NCBI RefSeq assembly: GCF_014145225.1
Contig: NZ_JABVCQ010000013.1
Location: forward strand, 22,233-86,232
Origin: Thiospirillum jenense
Lineage (GTDB): Bacteria; Pseudomonadota; Gammaproteobacteria; Chromatiales; Chromatiaceae
Direction of reading: 5' to 3'
Length of the DNA stretch: 64,000 nt
Shown: piece after piece, positions 1 to 9,461 of the stretch
How the letters are laid out: each line of letters opens with the position of its first letter
Position numbering within the stretch: position 1 is the stretch's first letter
Made by a program: the position numbers and the translations under genes
The notes under the pieces: model-generated
What the model was told of the DNA's origin: nothing
The model's database searches: none
The model's input: only the letters and a program-made list of their open reading frames with translations

Positions 1-88
1 GCAACTTCATAACTTTTAGTCTTAATCAATCAATGTATCATCTAAATCAGGCATTTTTGTTGTTACATGGCGCACTATCATTTACCAG

Positions 89-117
89 TCGAATTATGGT
101 TGAAAAACCGCTATACT
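89..117 (+). promoter_or_regulatory. possible fbp promoter
   Basis: A good -10 hexamer, TATACT, lies at 112-117, about 80 bases ahead of the fbp start. The matching -35 position reads TCGAAT and is weak. Nothing else was recognised in bases 1-194. Confidence 0.25.
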
Positions 118-194
118 TTCCTTTAACCGCTATCTGTGATTTTCCAGATTTCGGTTTACGTTCATTCAATTAAAATCACGAGGATTTAATATTC

Positions 195-1205
195 ATGCAC
201 CACGGCACCACTATCACGCAATTCATCAGTGAAGAACAACGTCATGCACCCGGTGCAACCGGTGAATTCACAGCACTACTGCACGATATTGTCACAGCAT
301 GTAAAATGATTTCTAATCAGGTCAATCATGGTGCATTGATCGGTGCATTAGGTAGCGCTGGTAGCGAAAATATTCAGGGTGAAACACAGAAAAAACTCGA
401 CATTCTTTCCAACGAATTATTTATTCAGTCGAATGAATGGGCAGGGCATTTGGCGGCAATGGCTTCCGAGGAAATGGATGACATTTATCATATTCCAGCG
501 CAATATCCGCATGGCAAGTATCTATTAACATTTGACCCATTAGATGGCTCGTCTAACATTGACGTCAACGTGTCAGTCGGTACCATTTTTTCAATCTTAC
601 GCTGCCCGGGCGGAAATGAAAAACCGACCATGCGTGATTTCCTGCAAGCCGGCGCCCAACAGGTTGCTGCTGGTTATGCACTGTATGGCCCGTCAACCAT
701 GATGGTATTGACAATGGGGCATGGCGTCAATGGATTTACATTAGATCAAAACATTGGTGAATTCATATTGACGCATCCGCAAATGACGATCCCGAATGAA
801 ACTCAGGAGTTTGCTATTAACGCATCCAATATGCGTTTCTGGGATGCGCCAGTGAAGCGTTATGTGGATGAGTGTTTAGCCGGCGCTGAGGGTCCACGCG
901 GTAAAGATTTTAATATGCGTTGGATTGCATCAATGGTTGCTGAAGTGCATCGTATTTTAACGCGGGGCGGGGTGTTTTTATATCCGACCGATGCCAAAAT
1001 GCGGGCAAAAGGATTAGACGGTAAATTGCGCTTATTGTATGAAGCCAACCCAATGGCATTTATTGTTGAACAGGCCGGTGGCGGCGCAATTACTGGACCA
1101 GAGCGTATTATGGATTTGCAGCCATCTAATCTGCACCAGCGGGTGCCAGTAATGCTGGGTTCGCGTAGTGAAATCGAGCGGTTACAGAATTATCACCGCG
1201 CTTAA
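195..1205 (+). CDS. fbp: class I fructose-1,6-bisphosphatase
   Basis: This 336-residue cytosolic enzyme removes the 1-phosphate of fructose 1,6-bisphosphate in gluconeogenesis or the Calvin cycle. The metal- and phosphate-binding motif DPLDGSSN is at residues 114-121. The C-terminal part carries the substrate-binding region around [13 protein letters not shown] and the [14 protein letters not shown] segment typical of class I enzymes. The length is normal for bacterial FBPase. The ATG at 195 follows a GAGG ribosome-binding site at 180-183. A lipoprotein gene follows after about 70 bases. A carbon-fixing lifestyle is possible, but no other Calvin-cycle gene is in the window. Confidence 0.96.
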   Translation: MHHGTTITQFISEEQRHAPGATGEFTALLHDIVTACKMISNQVNHGALIGALGSAGSENIQGETQKKLDILSNELFIQSNEWAGHLAAMASEEMDDIYHIPAQYPHGKYLLTFDPLDGSSNIDVNVSVGTIFSILRCPGGNEKPTMRDFLQAGAQQVAAGYALYGPSTMMVLTMGHGVNGFTLDQNIGEFILTHPQMTIPNETQEFAINASNMRFWDAPVKRYVDECLAGAEGPRGKDFNMRWIASMVAEVHRILTRGGVFLYPTDAKMRAKGLDGKLRLLYEANPMAFIVEQAGGGAITGPERIMDLQPSNLHQRVPVMLGSRSEIERLQNYHRA

Positions 1206-1277
1206 CCTGTGATTCACTTGCTCCGTCATTTTCAACTTGTTAATAGAACATGGCGGAGCGGATTGCGATTAAAAATT

Positions 1278-1772
1278 ATGATGACGCATGAATTAAACCG
1301 GTTACCGCCAGTTGTATTGTTAATTAGCCTGTCATTAGTGGCAGGGTGCGGCGTATTATCCCCCGTGCAGGAGTCTTTACAGCCATTCAAGCATTCCTTA
1401 ACCAGCCAGGTTAATAAGGCGCGGGATGCCATTTCGCCACCATTGGAGGCACAATTTTTTAATCGGGTGTATTCACAATGCGCGCATTATCGCGTTGGTC
1501 AACACTCGCTAGGTGCATTACTCACTCAAGACAAGGTGTTTTATCAATTAATGCGCAAGCTGTATCAAGGGGTGTTTTCGAGTGATACTTATATCGCTAA
1601 ATTGCTTAAACGTTACCCGGCAGCAGACGGTAATGTTCCGGCAGTTGGTTGTGTCATTGATCAAATGAATGCGTGTTTGAGTGGCAATTGTATTTTGCCT
1701 AGTGCCGACACGAAATCATTCATTACGCCAATGAAAACCGATACAGATACCGTAAAAACACCGCAGCATTAA
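1278..1772 (+). CDS. hypothetical lipoprotein
   Basis: The product is a secreted lipoprotein of about 164 residues with no recognised family. A short N-terminus is followed by a hydrophobic stretch ending in the lipobox LVAGC at about residues 20-24, so signal peptidase II processing is expected. I start it at the ATG of 1278 (1281 is also possible). An upstream in-frame ATG at 1209 would put 23 extra residues, mostly basic, before the signal peptide. The mature part has four further cysteines in its C-terminal half. The stop codon overlaps that of the convergent glycosyltransferase gene inside a TTAA. Confidence 0.65.
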   Translation: MMTHELNRLPPVVLLISLSLVAGCGVLSPVQESLQPFKHSLTSQVNKARDAISPPLEAQFFNRVYSQCAHYRVGQHSLGALLTQDKVFYQLMRKLYQGVFSSDTYIAKLLKRYPAADGNVPAVGCVIDQMNACLSGNCILPSADTKSFITPMKTDTDTVKTPQH

Positions 1773-4150
1773 TTGCAAGTAGTGTTCTGTTTAATGACTT
1801 GTTGGAATACGTCAGATAATAATTGAATACGGCTATCCCAACTGTTCTCTTCCGCATAAGCGCGGATTGCATTTCGACCCCAGTTTTTATTTAATCCTTC
1901 CTCAATTGCCTTGCATAAGGCCGCATGGTCGCCGAATGGGACGATGGTGCCTAATTCGGGTTTATTCACCACTTCTGCATTGCCTCCCACGTCAGTGGTA
2001 ATCACTGGTAAGCCGCACGCCATTGCTTCTAAAAAGACATTTGCCCAGCCTTCGCGGCGCGTCGCCAATACAAATAGATCGGCAGCAGATAACGCCCATT
2101 TTAATTGATCGGCCGCTACCAACCCTAAAAAGTGTATCTGTTGTTCAAGCTGTAGTTCACTCACCAGTTGACGCAATTCTTTTTCATTATTATCCATGCC
2201 ATTTGCTTGACCGATTATCAGATAATGCAGATGCGGATATGTGATACATAATGCGGCAACCGCTGCTATAACAAAATGAAAGCCTTTTCCCTCACAAATT
2301 CGACCAACCGAAATAAGAATTTGTGCATCAAGTGGTAAGTTTAAATGTTTTCTTGCTTCCGTTGTATCAATCGGATAAAAGCAGTTGCTGTCCACACCAT
2401 TACTAATGGTCAATAACTTGGTTTTATTCACCCCGTGCTGTATGGCTAATTTTTTTAACGCATCAGCAACGGTCACGACTTTAGAAGCCTTATTCAATCC
2501 AGTGATGAGTTTTGATCTAATTTTTGTGTGTTTAACATAAACCTGTTCATTCCCCCGCAAGGTCACAACCAATGGACGTTTGAACCACCGCGCTAATAAA
2601 CTGGCCGCGTGGCCGTCGGGATAACCGAAATGGGCATCAATCAAATTGAATTGAAAATCACGTTTTAAGCGGCGCACGGTGGCGTAGCTACCAATTGCCA
2701 TGAACACGCTGTCAAATTGTTTTAATATCCCGGGCAGCGAAAAGAAGTGCGGCGCATAAACATCTATACCCTGTTGCTGTTCATAGCGCGGTGCCGGTGG
2801 TCTGAAATGCGGATGACGCAAGCGAATGAGCCAATCAATTGGTGACCAGGGTTTGGGTGAAACGACAATCAGCGGATGCAGTTTAGCAATGCGAAACATG
2901 CGCTCCCGAATGAAAATACCGGCGCTGGGGTCGGCGGGTGACGGGAATAAACTGGAGAATACTAAGATGCGCGGCGTGGAATGAATCGCCGCCGGTGGTT
3001 TTAACAATTGCGTCGCTAAATCAATCACCCGCTGCGCATTATTTTGCCAAGTAAATCCGCCGGCAGTAATGGTGCGTCGGGCGCCTTCACCGAGGTGTGA
3101 GCGCAATTGCGCATCAGCGACTAATTGATTTAATGCAATTTCAAATGCCCCCGCCTGAGTTGCGTCAAATAACAGCGCGTTTTCACCATCGCGTAATATC
3201 TCTGCTAAATTGGGTTGGCGCGGCGCGATAATAGCGCGCCCGAGGGCGAGATATTCAAATAACTTTAATGGTGACGCATAGGCGACGACGGCGGGTTGTA
3301 ATGCGATGTCAAATGCGGCGACGACGGCGGGAATATCAGCGCGGGCGACAACACCAGTAAAACTAATTTGTTGGCTAATACCCAATTGCTGCGCTTGGGC
3401 TTCTAATTTAGGGCGCTCGGGGCCGTCACCAACAATTAATAAATGTAAATTGGGATAGGCGCTATGATGAATCGCCATCCAATTTAATACCTGATCCATG
3501 CCATGCCAGGCGCGCACGAAGCCGGTAAAGCCTAATACCAAGCGGCTGGTTAAACCCAATGTTTCTTTTGCAGTTTCATTGTTCAATACGGCGTTAAACC
3601 GCTGCTCGTCAATGCCATTGTGAATGACGGTAATGCGTTCAGGTGGCACACCAACTTGAATAATCCTTTGCGCTAATACATTGGTGACGGGTAATATTTG
3701 ATTGGCGGCGCGCCAAGTGATTGCTTGAATCCACCGCGCCAGCGCCGGGTGTGCTAATCCACTGTGTGCGGTGCGTTCTTCGGCAATGGGCGCGTTGACT
3801 TCTAATAAAAGTGGTAATTGAAAACGCCAGCGCGCCCAGACGCCTGCGAGTAAAAATAAATTGTAGCGTTCATAAATGACATCGGGGCGGTGTTGTTTAA
3901 TGGCGCGGGCGAGGCGGTGGTAGGCGATGATTGAATAGTTTAATTCGGCGATTTCGTATAGCGTTTTCGGCAATAACTGCCGCAGACGTTCAACCCAATT
4001 GGTGCTATCACCAAAGGCTGCTTGCTCGGCACTGGGCGGGGCGACAATGATGACTTCATGCCCAAGTGACCGCAGCGCGTGAATCATTTCTTCAATGTGA
4101 ACGAATTGTCCGTCCCGCGAGGCGGTGCGATGGTGATAGAGAATTTTCAT
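1769..4150 (-). CDS. tandem two-domain GT4-type glycosyltransferase
   Basis: This 793-residue protein contains two complete GT-B glycosyltransferases of the GT4 family fused head to tail. The first spans about residues 1-385 (start MKILYHHRTASRDG, acceptor half, then donor half with LKLFEYLALGRAI). The second spans about 395-793 (start RILVFSSLFPSP, then REGWANVFLEAMACGLPVI). Each would transfer a sugar from an activated nucleotide donor onto a glycan or lipid carrier in the cytoplasm. A typical GT4 enzyme is about 370-420 residues. The ATG at 4150 is preferred because the family begins with MKIL; a GTG-type extension to 4171 is possible. It may build an exopolysaccharide with the later sugar-nucleotide genes, but acceptor and donor are unknown. 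Confidence 0.85.
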   Translation of the reverse strand: MKILYHHRTASRDGQFVHIEEMIHALRSLGHEVIIVAPPSAEQAAFGDSTNWVERLRQLLPKTLYEIAELNYSIIAYHRLARAIKQHRPDVIYERYNLFLLAGVWARWRFQLPLLLEVNAPIAEERTAHSGLAHPALARWIQAITWRAANQILPVTNVLAQRIIQVGVPPERITVIHNGIDEQRFNAVLNNETAKETLGLTSRLVLGFTGFVRAWHGMDQVLNWMAIHHSAYPNLHLLIVGDGPERPKLEAQAQQLGISQQISFTGVVARADIPAVVAAFDIALQPAVVAYASPLKLFEYLALGRAIIAPRQPNLAEILRDGENALLFDATQAGAFEIALNQLVADAQLRSHLGEGARRTITAGGFTWQNNAQRVIDLATQLLKPPAAIHSTPRILVFSSLFPSPADPSAGIFIRERMFRIAKLHPLIVVSPKPWSPIDWLIRLRHPHFRPPAPRYEQQQGIDVYAPHFFSLPGILKQFDSVFMAIGSYATVRRLKRDFQFNLIDAHFGYPDGHAASLLARWFKRPLVVTLRGNEQVYVKHTKIRSKLITGLNKASKVVTVADALKKLAIQHGVNKTKLLTISNGVDSNCFYPIDTTEARKHLNLPLDAQILISVGRICEGKGFHFVIAAVAALCITYPHLHYLIIGQANGMDNNEKELRQLVSELQLEQQIHFLGLVAADQLKWALSAADLFVLATRREGWANVFLEAMACGLPVITTDVGGNAEVVNKPELGTIVPFGDHAALCKAIEEGLNKNWGRNAIRAYAEENSWDSRIQLLSDVFQQVIKQNTTCN

Positions 4151-4313
4151 AATACAGTCGCCGTCGCCCAATCAATGATGGGCAATTGATGTGTATGATT
4201 GAGTATGGCAAATAAAATTGCGCGGGTGTGTGAACAACTTTGCCGTAACGATGCGCCCCGTAAAAATCGGCTATTATTAGATTGAACGTTTTTAGATTTG
4301 CACCGAGGTTAAA

Positions 4314-4772
4314 ATGATGGATCACCCAGAACCGACGCATCTGTCCTCAACCACTAACGCTACCCCAGCGGTCAGTTCGGTGGATCATCCACCCGCTGCC
4401 AGTGTAGCCACGCGGCGGCGGTTACTCAAACACGCGCTGTTAGCCGCACCGGCGATTTTGACCTTGCGCAGCGGGGCGGCGCTGGCGCGGCAGAGCGGGT
4501 GTTATGCCATTGCAAATCCGACTACGGATGCGGCAGCGCCCAGTATTTGTGTGCCAAGCGACACCTCGGGCGTGAATGATTTAGGCCATTCGTGTAGCGC
4601 AGAAACATCATCGTACTGTCTGGGAACACGCGGTGACGTTTACTGCACCACGCCCGCAACTGAGACAACCGCGGCATCGGAGTATCTGTGTTCGCATACT
4701 TGCCCAACGGGCGCACTGGTCAGCGCCGGGGCGTATGCCTCACTCGGCCCAACTGGCAGGTGGCCGTGCTAA
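4314..4772 (+). CDS. secreted Cys-rich protein with twin-arginine-like leader; candidate target of the HPr-rel-A set
   Basis: This 152-residue protein has no recognised catalytic domain. A Ser/Thr/Pro-rich N-terminus of about 33 residues precedes RRR at 34-36, a hydrophobic segment (about 41-51) and an AxA-type cleavage site near residue 58 (AALA), which resembles a Tat leader. The mature part is about 94 residues with eight cysteines at 63, 79, 94, 102, 111, 126, 130 and 152 (the last residue) and many Thr, Ser and Ala. It is followed at once by a PqqD-like gene, an HprK-related kinase and a nucleotidyltransferase. Leaders of the type RRxLLK...PAILTLRSGAALA are, to my knowledge, seen beside such kinases, so a substrate role is inferred. 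Confidence 0.7.
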   Translation: MMDHPEPTHLSSTTNATPAVSSVDHPPAASVATRRRLLKHALLAAPAILTLRSGAALARQSGCYAIANPTTDAAAPSICVPSDTSGVNDLGHSCSAETSSYCLGTRGDVYCTTPATETTAASEYLCSHTCPTGALVSAGAYASLGPTGRWPC

Positions 4773-4802
4773 CAACCTGTTTCATATAACCATTTGATTA
4801 TC

Positions 4803-5105
4803 ATGCCAATTCACTGGCGCTCTAGTCACATTGCCGTCTTGACTGCCAAGTGGGAAGCAGACGACGAGCGGGTGATTTACCACCCCGCCTCCAATGAAAC
4901 CCACTACCTCAACCCACTCGGGGCGCTGGTACTGGACACGCTCGCCGCGGCACCTGCGGGCATCACACTCGATGACCTGTTGCAGACCATCGCCAGCGCG
5001 CTCGCTGATGACACCATCGCCCCAGCCGACTTGCGCCAGTACTTGACTGGATTGCTGGCGCGCTTTGCCGAACTGGGTTTAGCCACCGCCGTAGCGACCG
5101 CGTGA
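4803..5105 (+). CDS. HPr-rel-A system PqqD family peptide chaperone
   Basis: This small protein of about 100 residues has the PqqD fold signature: a short beta region, then NETHYLNPLGALVLDTL (a PqqD-like 'hxLN...A..iw.l' motif) and a C-terminal helical part. PqqD proteins bind leader or substrate peptides and present them to a modifying enzyme. Its position directly before an HprK-related kinase, overlapping by the four bases GTGA, matches the HPr-rel-A arrangement. The ATG at 4803 is preferred over a TTG at 4794. The ribosome-binding site is weak, so coupling to the upstream gene is possible. Confidence 0.82.
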   Translation: MPIHWRSSHIAVLTAKWEADDERVIYHPASNETHYLNPLGALVLDTLAAAPAGITLDDLLQTIASALADDTIAPADLRQYLTGLLARFAELGLATAVATA

Positions 5106-6004
5106 TTCTTGCCAACCTCACCACCGCCGATCTGACCGAGCGCCTCACCAGTCGCGCCGGACTCGCGCTGGGCATTGGCCCGTTCCACCTGCGCCTCACC
5201 AGCGACGTGGCCGCCATCACCCCGCTGTTGCAGCAACTCTACCGCCATTACCCGCTCACCGATCAGGTCATCCGCGATTTTCATCTGCACCTGAGCGGGA
5301 GCGCACTGCACCGCCGCTGGTTACGCCCGCAGGTGCAATTATTAGTTGACGGCCGCGCCCCATTTGAACCGCTGCCCGCCGCGCATCACCTACCGGCGCT
5401 CGAATGGGGCATGAACTGGTGCATCGCGCTGCGCTGCAATCATCTACTCATGCTCCACGCCGCCGTCGTGGCACGCGGTGAACATGCCATCGTGCTACCC
5501 GCGTGGCCGGGACACGGCAAATCCACGCTCTGCGCCGCGTTAATTCACAGCGGCTGGCGGTTGCTGAGTGACGAATTCGGATTGGTCAGACCCGCCGACG
5601 GCGCGTTGTTACCGCTCCCGCGTTTAATCCCGATCAAAAATGCCGCCGTTACCGCGTTACAAACCTTTGCCCCGAGCGCCGAATTTGGCCCCACGTTTTA
5701 CGCCACCCGCAAAGGTGACTTGGCGCACCTGTGTCCGCCGGGTGAGAGCATCGCCCAGTCCGACCAGATCGCCCGCCCGCGCTGGTTAATTTTTCCCCGC
5801 TGGCAAGCCGGCGCCGCGTTAAACTTGCAACCCGTATCACCCACTCAAGCCTTCCTGCGCGTTGCCACCAATGCGTTCAATTATGAAACCCTCGGCGGCA
5901 GCGCCTTTACCCTCGTAACTGAAATGGTACGCTCGTGCAACTGTTACTCCCTCACCTATTCGGCGCTGCCCGCCGCCGTTGCTGCCCTAGAGACGCTCAC
6001 CTGA
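5102..6004 (+). CDS. HprK-related kinase A
   Basis: The 300-residue product resembles the C-terminal kinase half of HPr kinase/phosphorylase. The P-loop is at about residues 138-146 (WPGHGKSTL) and is followed by GWRLLSDEFGLV, the HprK-like acidic motif. No HPr phosphocarrier is encoded nearby, so the phosphoacceptor is not obvious. It starts with GTG at 5102, overlapping the stop of the PqqD-like gene, which implies translational coupling. HprK relatives of this class are known mainly from conserved gene neighbourhoods; their reaction has, as far as I know, not been settled. Confidence 0.85.
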   Translation: MILANLTTADLTERLTSRAGLALGIGPFHLRLTSDVAAITPLLQQLYRHYPLTDQVIRDFHLHLSGSALHRRWLRPQVQLLVDGRAPFEPLPAAHHLPALEWGMNWCIALRCNHLLMLHAAVVARGEHAIVLPAWPGHGKSTLCAALIHSGWRLLSDEFGLVRPADGALLPLPRLIPIKNAAVTALQTFAPSAEFGPTFYATRKGDLAHLCPPGESIAQSDQIARPRWLIFPRWQAGAALNLQPVSPTQAFLRVATNAFNYETLGGSAFTLVTEMVRSCNCYSLTYSALPAAVAALETLT

Positions 6005-7164
6005 ACCAAGTCCACCAACTCAGCGTCCAAACACGCCACGCTCGTCAAGCGGCGAGTGTGCTACTCAACGCACTGCGCCAGCCGCATGGTTTGCCCAAAC
6101 TGTCGCTTGAGGATTGGGATTTATTACTGCGCGTGGCGCGGCGCAGTCGCCTACTCGGGCGGATCGCCGCTGATTTATCCCAACAAAATCTGCTCGATCA
6201 ACTGCCGCCCAGCGTGGTCAACCACTTGCAAGCGGCGCAGCAGCTGGTCAGTCACCGCCAAACCGTGCTGAGTTGGGAATTAAACCGCCTCCGCTGGGCG
6301 CTGGCTGATCTCAACCCGCCGCTGATTTTGCTCAAAGGGATTGCCTACCATCACGCGCAACTGCCGCCGGCGCGGGGGCGCAATTTTGTTGACGTGGATT
6401 TGCTAGTGCCGCCGGCGTGGATTGCGCCAGTGGAGCAGCGGCTGTTGGAACGCGGCTGGGTACAGCCCAAACTGTCGCGTTACGATGACCACTACTACCG
6501 CGCCTGGATGCACGAAATCCCGCCGCTGCGGCATCGGGAGCGTGACAACGAGGTGGATTTGCACCACAACATCGTGCCGCTGACCACGCGCCAGCCACCC
6601 GAGGCGGCGTTACTGTTGAGCAACAGCGTCGCGGTGGCGGACTTGTCAGCCGAGGCGCCGCCGTTGCCGGTGCGGATTCTTGCCCCAACGGATATGGTGT
6701 TACACAGCCTGGCGCATCTGTGGTTTGACGCCCAACCAGATGAGGGTTTGCGGCTGCGCGATCTGGTGGATGCGGCGGATTTGATGCGCTATTTCGGGCA
6801 TGAAGCTGAGTTTTGGACGCAATTGCCGCAGCGGGCGGTGGCGCTGCATTTGGAACGGCCGCTGTTTTACGGCTTACGCTACGCGCAGCGGTTACTGTAT
6901 CTCAGCGCCCCGGCCGCAACTTGCCGAGCGGTAGCTAAGTTCGCGCCGTCATATCCGGTGCTGCGGGTGATGGATATTTTGGTGCCGCTGGCGCTGATGC
7001 CGGAGCATCCTGATTTCCCGCGTCACCGAGCGGCGCTGGCGCGGTGGTTGCTGTACATCCGTGCGCACTGGTTGCGAATGCCGCCGCTGTTGACGCTGCG
7101 GCATTTGCTGTACAAAAGTTGGGCGCGGCTAGTGCAGCAGGTTAAGCCAAAAACGCCTGTTTAA
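5935..7164 (+). CDS. nucleotidyltransferase family protein (HPr-rel-A neighbourhood)
   Basis: The protein of roughly 370-409 residues belongs to the uncharacterised nucleotidyltransferase family (NTP_transf_5 type). The key segment is LLKGIAYHHAQ followed by RNFVDVDLLVP, the hG-x-D-x-D metal-binding pattern of a minimal nucleotidyltransferase fold. The widest start, GTG 5935, overlaps the kinase gene by 70 bases. A CTG at 6001 or a GTG at 6058 would give a start closer to that expected for the family, and the exact start is not settled. It completes a four-gene set with the secreted protein, the PqqD-like protein and the kinase, and may transfer a nucleotide or phospho-sugar to the same target. 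Confidence 0.75.
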   Translation: MQLLLPHLFGAARRRCCPRDAHLNQVHQLSVQTRHARQAASVLLNALRQPHGLPKLSLEDWDLLLRVARRSRLLGRIAADLSQQNLLDQLPPSVVNHLQAAQQLVSHRQTVLSWELNRLRWALADLNPPLILLKGIAYHHAQLPPARGRNFVDVDLLVPPAWIAPVEQRLLERGWVQPKLSRYDDHYYRAWMHEIPPLRHRERDNEVDLHHNIVPLTTRQPPEAALLLSNSVAVADLSAEAPPLPVRILAPTDMVLHSLAHLWFDAQPDEGLRLRDLVDAADLMRYFGHEAEFWTQLPQRAVALHLERPLFYGLRYAQRLLYLSAPAATCRAVAKFAPSYPVLRVMDILVPLALMPEHPDFPRHRAALARWLLYIRAHWLRMPPLLTLRHLLYKSWARLVQQVKPKTPV

Positions 7165-7173
7165 ACAACCACA

Positions 7174-7920
7174 TCAGTGATACTGCTCCAGCGTGTAATG
7201 CCCCGGTTCACTGCGCTTGTGCCGCTGCAAGCCGCGCTCTTCTAATAACGCCCGCGCATCTTTAATCATCTCCGCATTGCCACACATCATGCAGTGGCTG
7301 TCGGCGGGGGTGATTGCCGCCCCGGCGGTGCGCTCCAATTCACCGTTGGCGAGTAATTCCGTGATCCGCCCGGCAAATTGCCCCGCGCCAGCCGCGTCCC
7401 GACTGATTGTGGGAATAAAGCAGAAGCGGTCGCCGTAGTTGGTGCGTAACGCGGCGATGCGGTCAGCGTAAGCCAACTCGTCGGTGTAGCGGACGCCGTG
7501 TACTAACATCACGCGCTCGAACCGTTGCCAGGGCGCGGCCGTGCCAAGCATGGATAGATACACGCCCAAGCCGGTGCCGGTGGCGAATAACCACAGATGG
7601 CGGCGGGTGACGACCTGTTCGAGTGTGAATAAGCCGTTGGCACGGGCGGAAATCCACAGGCGCGCTCCGACTTCGAGCGCCGCCAGCCGCGAGGTGAGTG
7701 CGCCCTCCGGCACGGTGGTGAAATGAATCTCCAGCGGGCGGACGTCGGGCGAGTTGACCAGCGAGTACGGGCGACCCACGCGCTCGGGGCCGTCGTCCAA
7801 TGCAATTTTGACGTACTGCCCGGCTTGAAATTCCGCCAGCGGCGCGTCAAGGTGCAAACTCACCAACTGCGCTGTCCACTGGTGACGCCCGACCACCGTT
7901 GCTGTTAACCAATCGTTCAT
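7174..7920 (-). CDS. fpr: ferredoxin/flavodoxin-NADP+ reductase
   Basis: This flavoenzyme of about 248 residues moves electrons between NADPH and ferredoxin or flavodoxin. The FAD-binding motif RPYSLVNSP and the NADP-binding motif GTGLGVYLSML are both present, and the chain ends in the short C-terminal tail of bacterial (subclass I) Fpr. The ATG at 7920 or 7923 gives the family's usual N-terminus (MNDWLTATV). It is convergent with the HPr-rel-A set and stands alone. In a diazotroph it could feed electrons toward nitrogenase, but nothing in the sequence shows that. Confidence 0.9.
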   Translation of the reverse strand: MNDWLTATVVGRHQWTAQLVSLHLDAPLAEFQAGQYVKIALDDGPERVGRPYSLVNSPDVRPLEIHFTTVPEGALTSRLAALEVGARLWISARANGLFTLEQVVTRRHLWLFATGTGLGVYLSMLGTAAPWQRFERVMLVHGVRYTDELAYADRIAALRTNYGDRFCFIPTISRDAAGAGQFAGRITELLANGELERTAGAAITPADSHCMMCGNAEMIKDARALLEERGLQRHKRSEPGHYTLEQYH

Positions 7921-8075
7921 CATGGGTAAATAAAAATCCAAAGTGAATGACACACCGCTCACTCAATTTGGTGCAATGCGCGTGAATTCAACCCAACGCA
8001 CTGGTTGCTGGTAAACTCCCCTAATTGACCGCGTCAACTAACGCCCCTTGACTCCTGACCAATTGAGAATTTCCC

Positions 8076-9344
8076 ATGACTGAAGAGACGGTAGAAACCA
8101 GTTTTGAAGCCCTGCTCGCGGCGAGTGAACCCGCGCAACCGACGCGGCGGCGGGCAAAATGGCGCATCGGTGCCACGGTGCGCGGGCAGATTGTCGCGCT
8201 CGACCATGAGCAATTATTTGTTGACGTCGGCGCTAAAACCGAGGCGGTGATGGAGCGGGCGAATGTGACCGATGCGGATGGCCAGTTGACCGTCGCCGTT
8301 GGTGATCCGATTGAAGCGGTGATTACCAGCATTGACAGCGGTGGGCGCTTGACATTGGGCAGCCGCCACAGTCGCCACCTGCACGGGCAAGCCGAATTGC
8401 AAGACGCCTACCAGCAGCAACTGCCGGTCGAGGGCATGGTCACGGCGGCGGTCAAGGGCGGGTTGGAGGTGCAGATCGCCGGGCAACGCGGCTTTTGTCC
8501 CGCCTCACAAGTGGACGTGCGCTTTGTTGACGATCTGACCACGCTGCTCAACCAGCGCCTCAGTTTTTTAATTACCAAACTGGAAACGGGGCGGCAACTC
8601 AACGTCGTGGTCTCGCGCCGCGCTTTGCTGGAACGTGAACAGGCGGCGCGGGCGGTGGAAACACGCACACGGCTGGCCGTCGGCGCGGTGTTCAGCGGAC
8701 GAGTCACGGCGTTACGCGATTTCGGCGCGTTCGTGGATTTGGGCGGCATCGAGGGACTGGTACACGTCAGCGAGTTGGCGTTCGGGCGGGTGCGGCATCC
8801 GAGCGAAATTCTCACGTTAGATCAAGAAGTTGAGGTCGTGGTGTTGCGCATTGACGCGGGCAGCGACGCTAAACATGCCGACAAAATCGCGCTGTCACTG
8901 CGGGCGCTGACCCGCGATCCCTGGCAGGATGCCGAGGTCAATTACCCGACCGGCACGATCACGAACGGGCAGGTGGTGCGCATGGAGGCATTCGGCGCTT
9001 TTATTGAATTAGCGCCGGGCATTGAAGGCATGATGCACATTAGTGAAATGGGTGCAAAGCAGCGAATTAACCATCCTAATGCCGTATTAACCATTGGCGA
9101 AACGGTCACGGCGCGGGTATTAAATATTGATCCACAACGGCGGCGCATTGCATTAACTCGCGTGAATGAAACTGGCGATACGGATGCGGCCGTGACTAAT
9201 GAAACCGCGCCCGCCTCGGCAAATAAACGCCCGCTGCGTCAAGCGAATAAACCCGCGCCCGCTGCTGCACCTGACCCGGCGCTCGGCAGTTTTGGTGAAT
9301 TATTGCGCAGTCAAATGAATAAACGGCAATCGGGTGGGGCGTAA
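8076..9344 (+). CDS. four-repeat S1 RNA-binding protein (ribosomal protein S1-like)
   Basis: The 422-residue protein has four S1 domains, at about residues 25-100, 108-185, 200-285 and 290-365, then a disordered Ala/Pro/Lys tail. Domains three and four are the best conserved (FGAFVDLGGIEGLVHVSEL, FGAFIELAPGIEGMMHISEM). Ribosomal protein S1 of gammaproteobacteria has six domains and about 557 residues, so this is more likely a paralogue than rpsA itself. It probably binds RNA or ribosomes. Codon use shifts from GC-ending to AT-ending at about 8990, inside the fourth domain. It stands alone with short spacers on both sides. Confidence 0.85.
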   Translation: MTEETVETSFEALLAASEPAQPTRRRAKWRIGATVRGQIVALDHEQLFVDVGAKTEAVMERANVTDADGQLTVAVGDPIEAVITSIDSGGRLTLGSRHSRHLHGQAELQDAYQQQLPVEGMVTAAVKGGLEVQIAGQRGFCPASQVDVRFVDDLTTLLNQRLSFLITKLETGRQLNVVVSRRALLEREQAARAVETRTRLAVGAVFSGRVTALRDFGAFVDLGGIEGLVHVSELAFGRVRHPSEILTLDQEVEVVVLRIDAGSDAKHADKIALSLRALTRDPWQDAEVNYPTGTITNGQVVRMEAFGAFIELAPGIEGMMHISEMGAKQRINHPNAVLTIGETVTARVLNIDPQRRRIALTRVNETGDTDAAVTNETAPASANKRPLRQANKPAPAAAPDPALGSFGELLRSQMNKRQSGGA

Positions 9345-9461
9345 TCAATCAACGCTGATTAAACCCGCTCGCCGTGTGCATTTAATCCGATTGCAACTGA
9401 ATTAAACACTCTTTAAATAACCCGCGTGATTTCATCGCGCATCCCAGTGGAGATTTTGATT

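Noticed and set aside
8076..9344. Annotation as ribosomal protein S1 (rpsA).
   Set aside because: Only four S1 domains and 422 residues, against six and about 557 for gammaproteobacterial S1; a paralogue is more likely.
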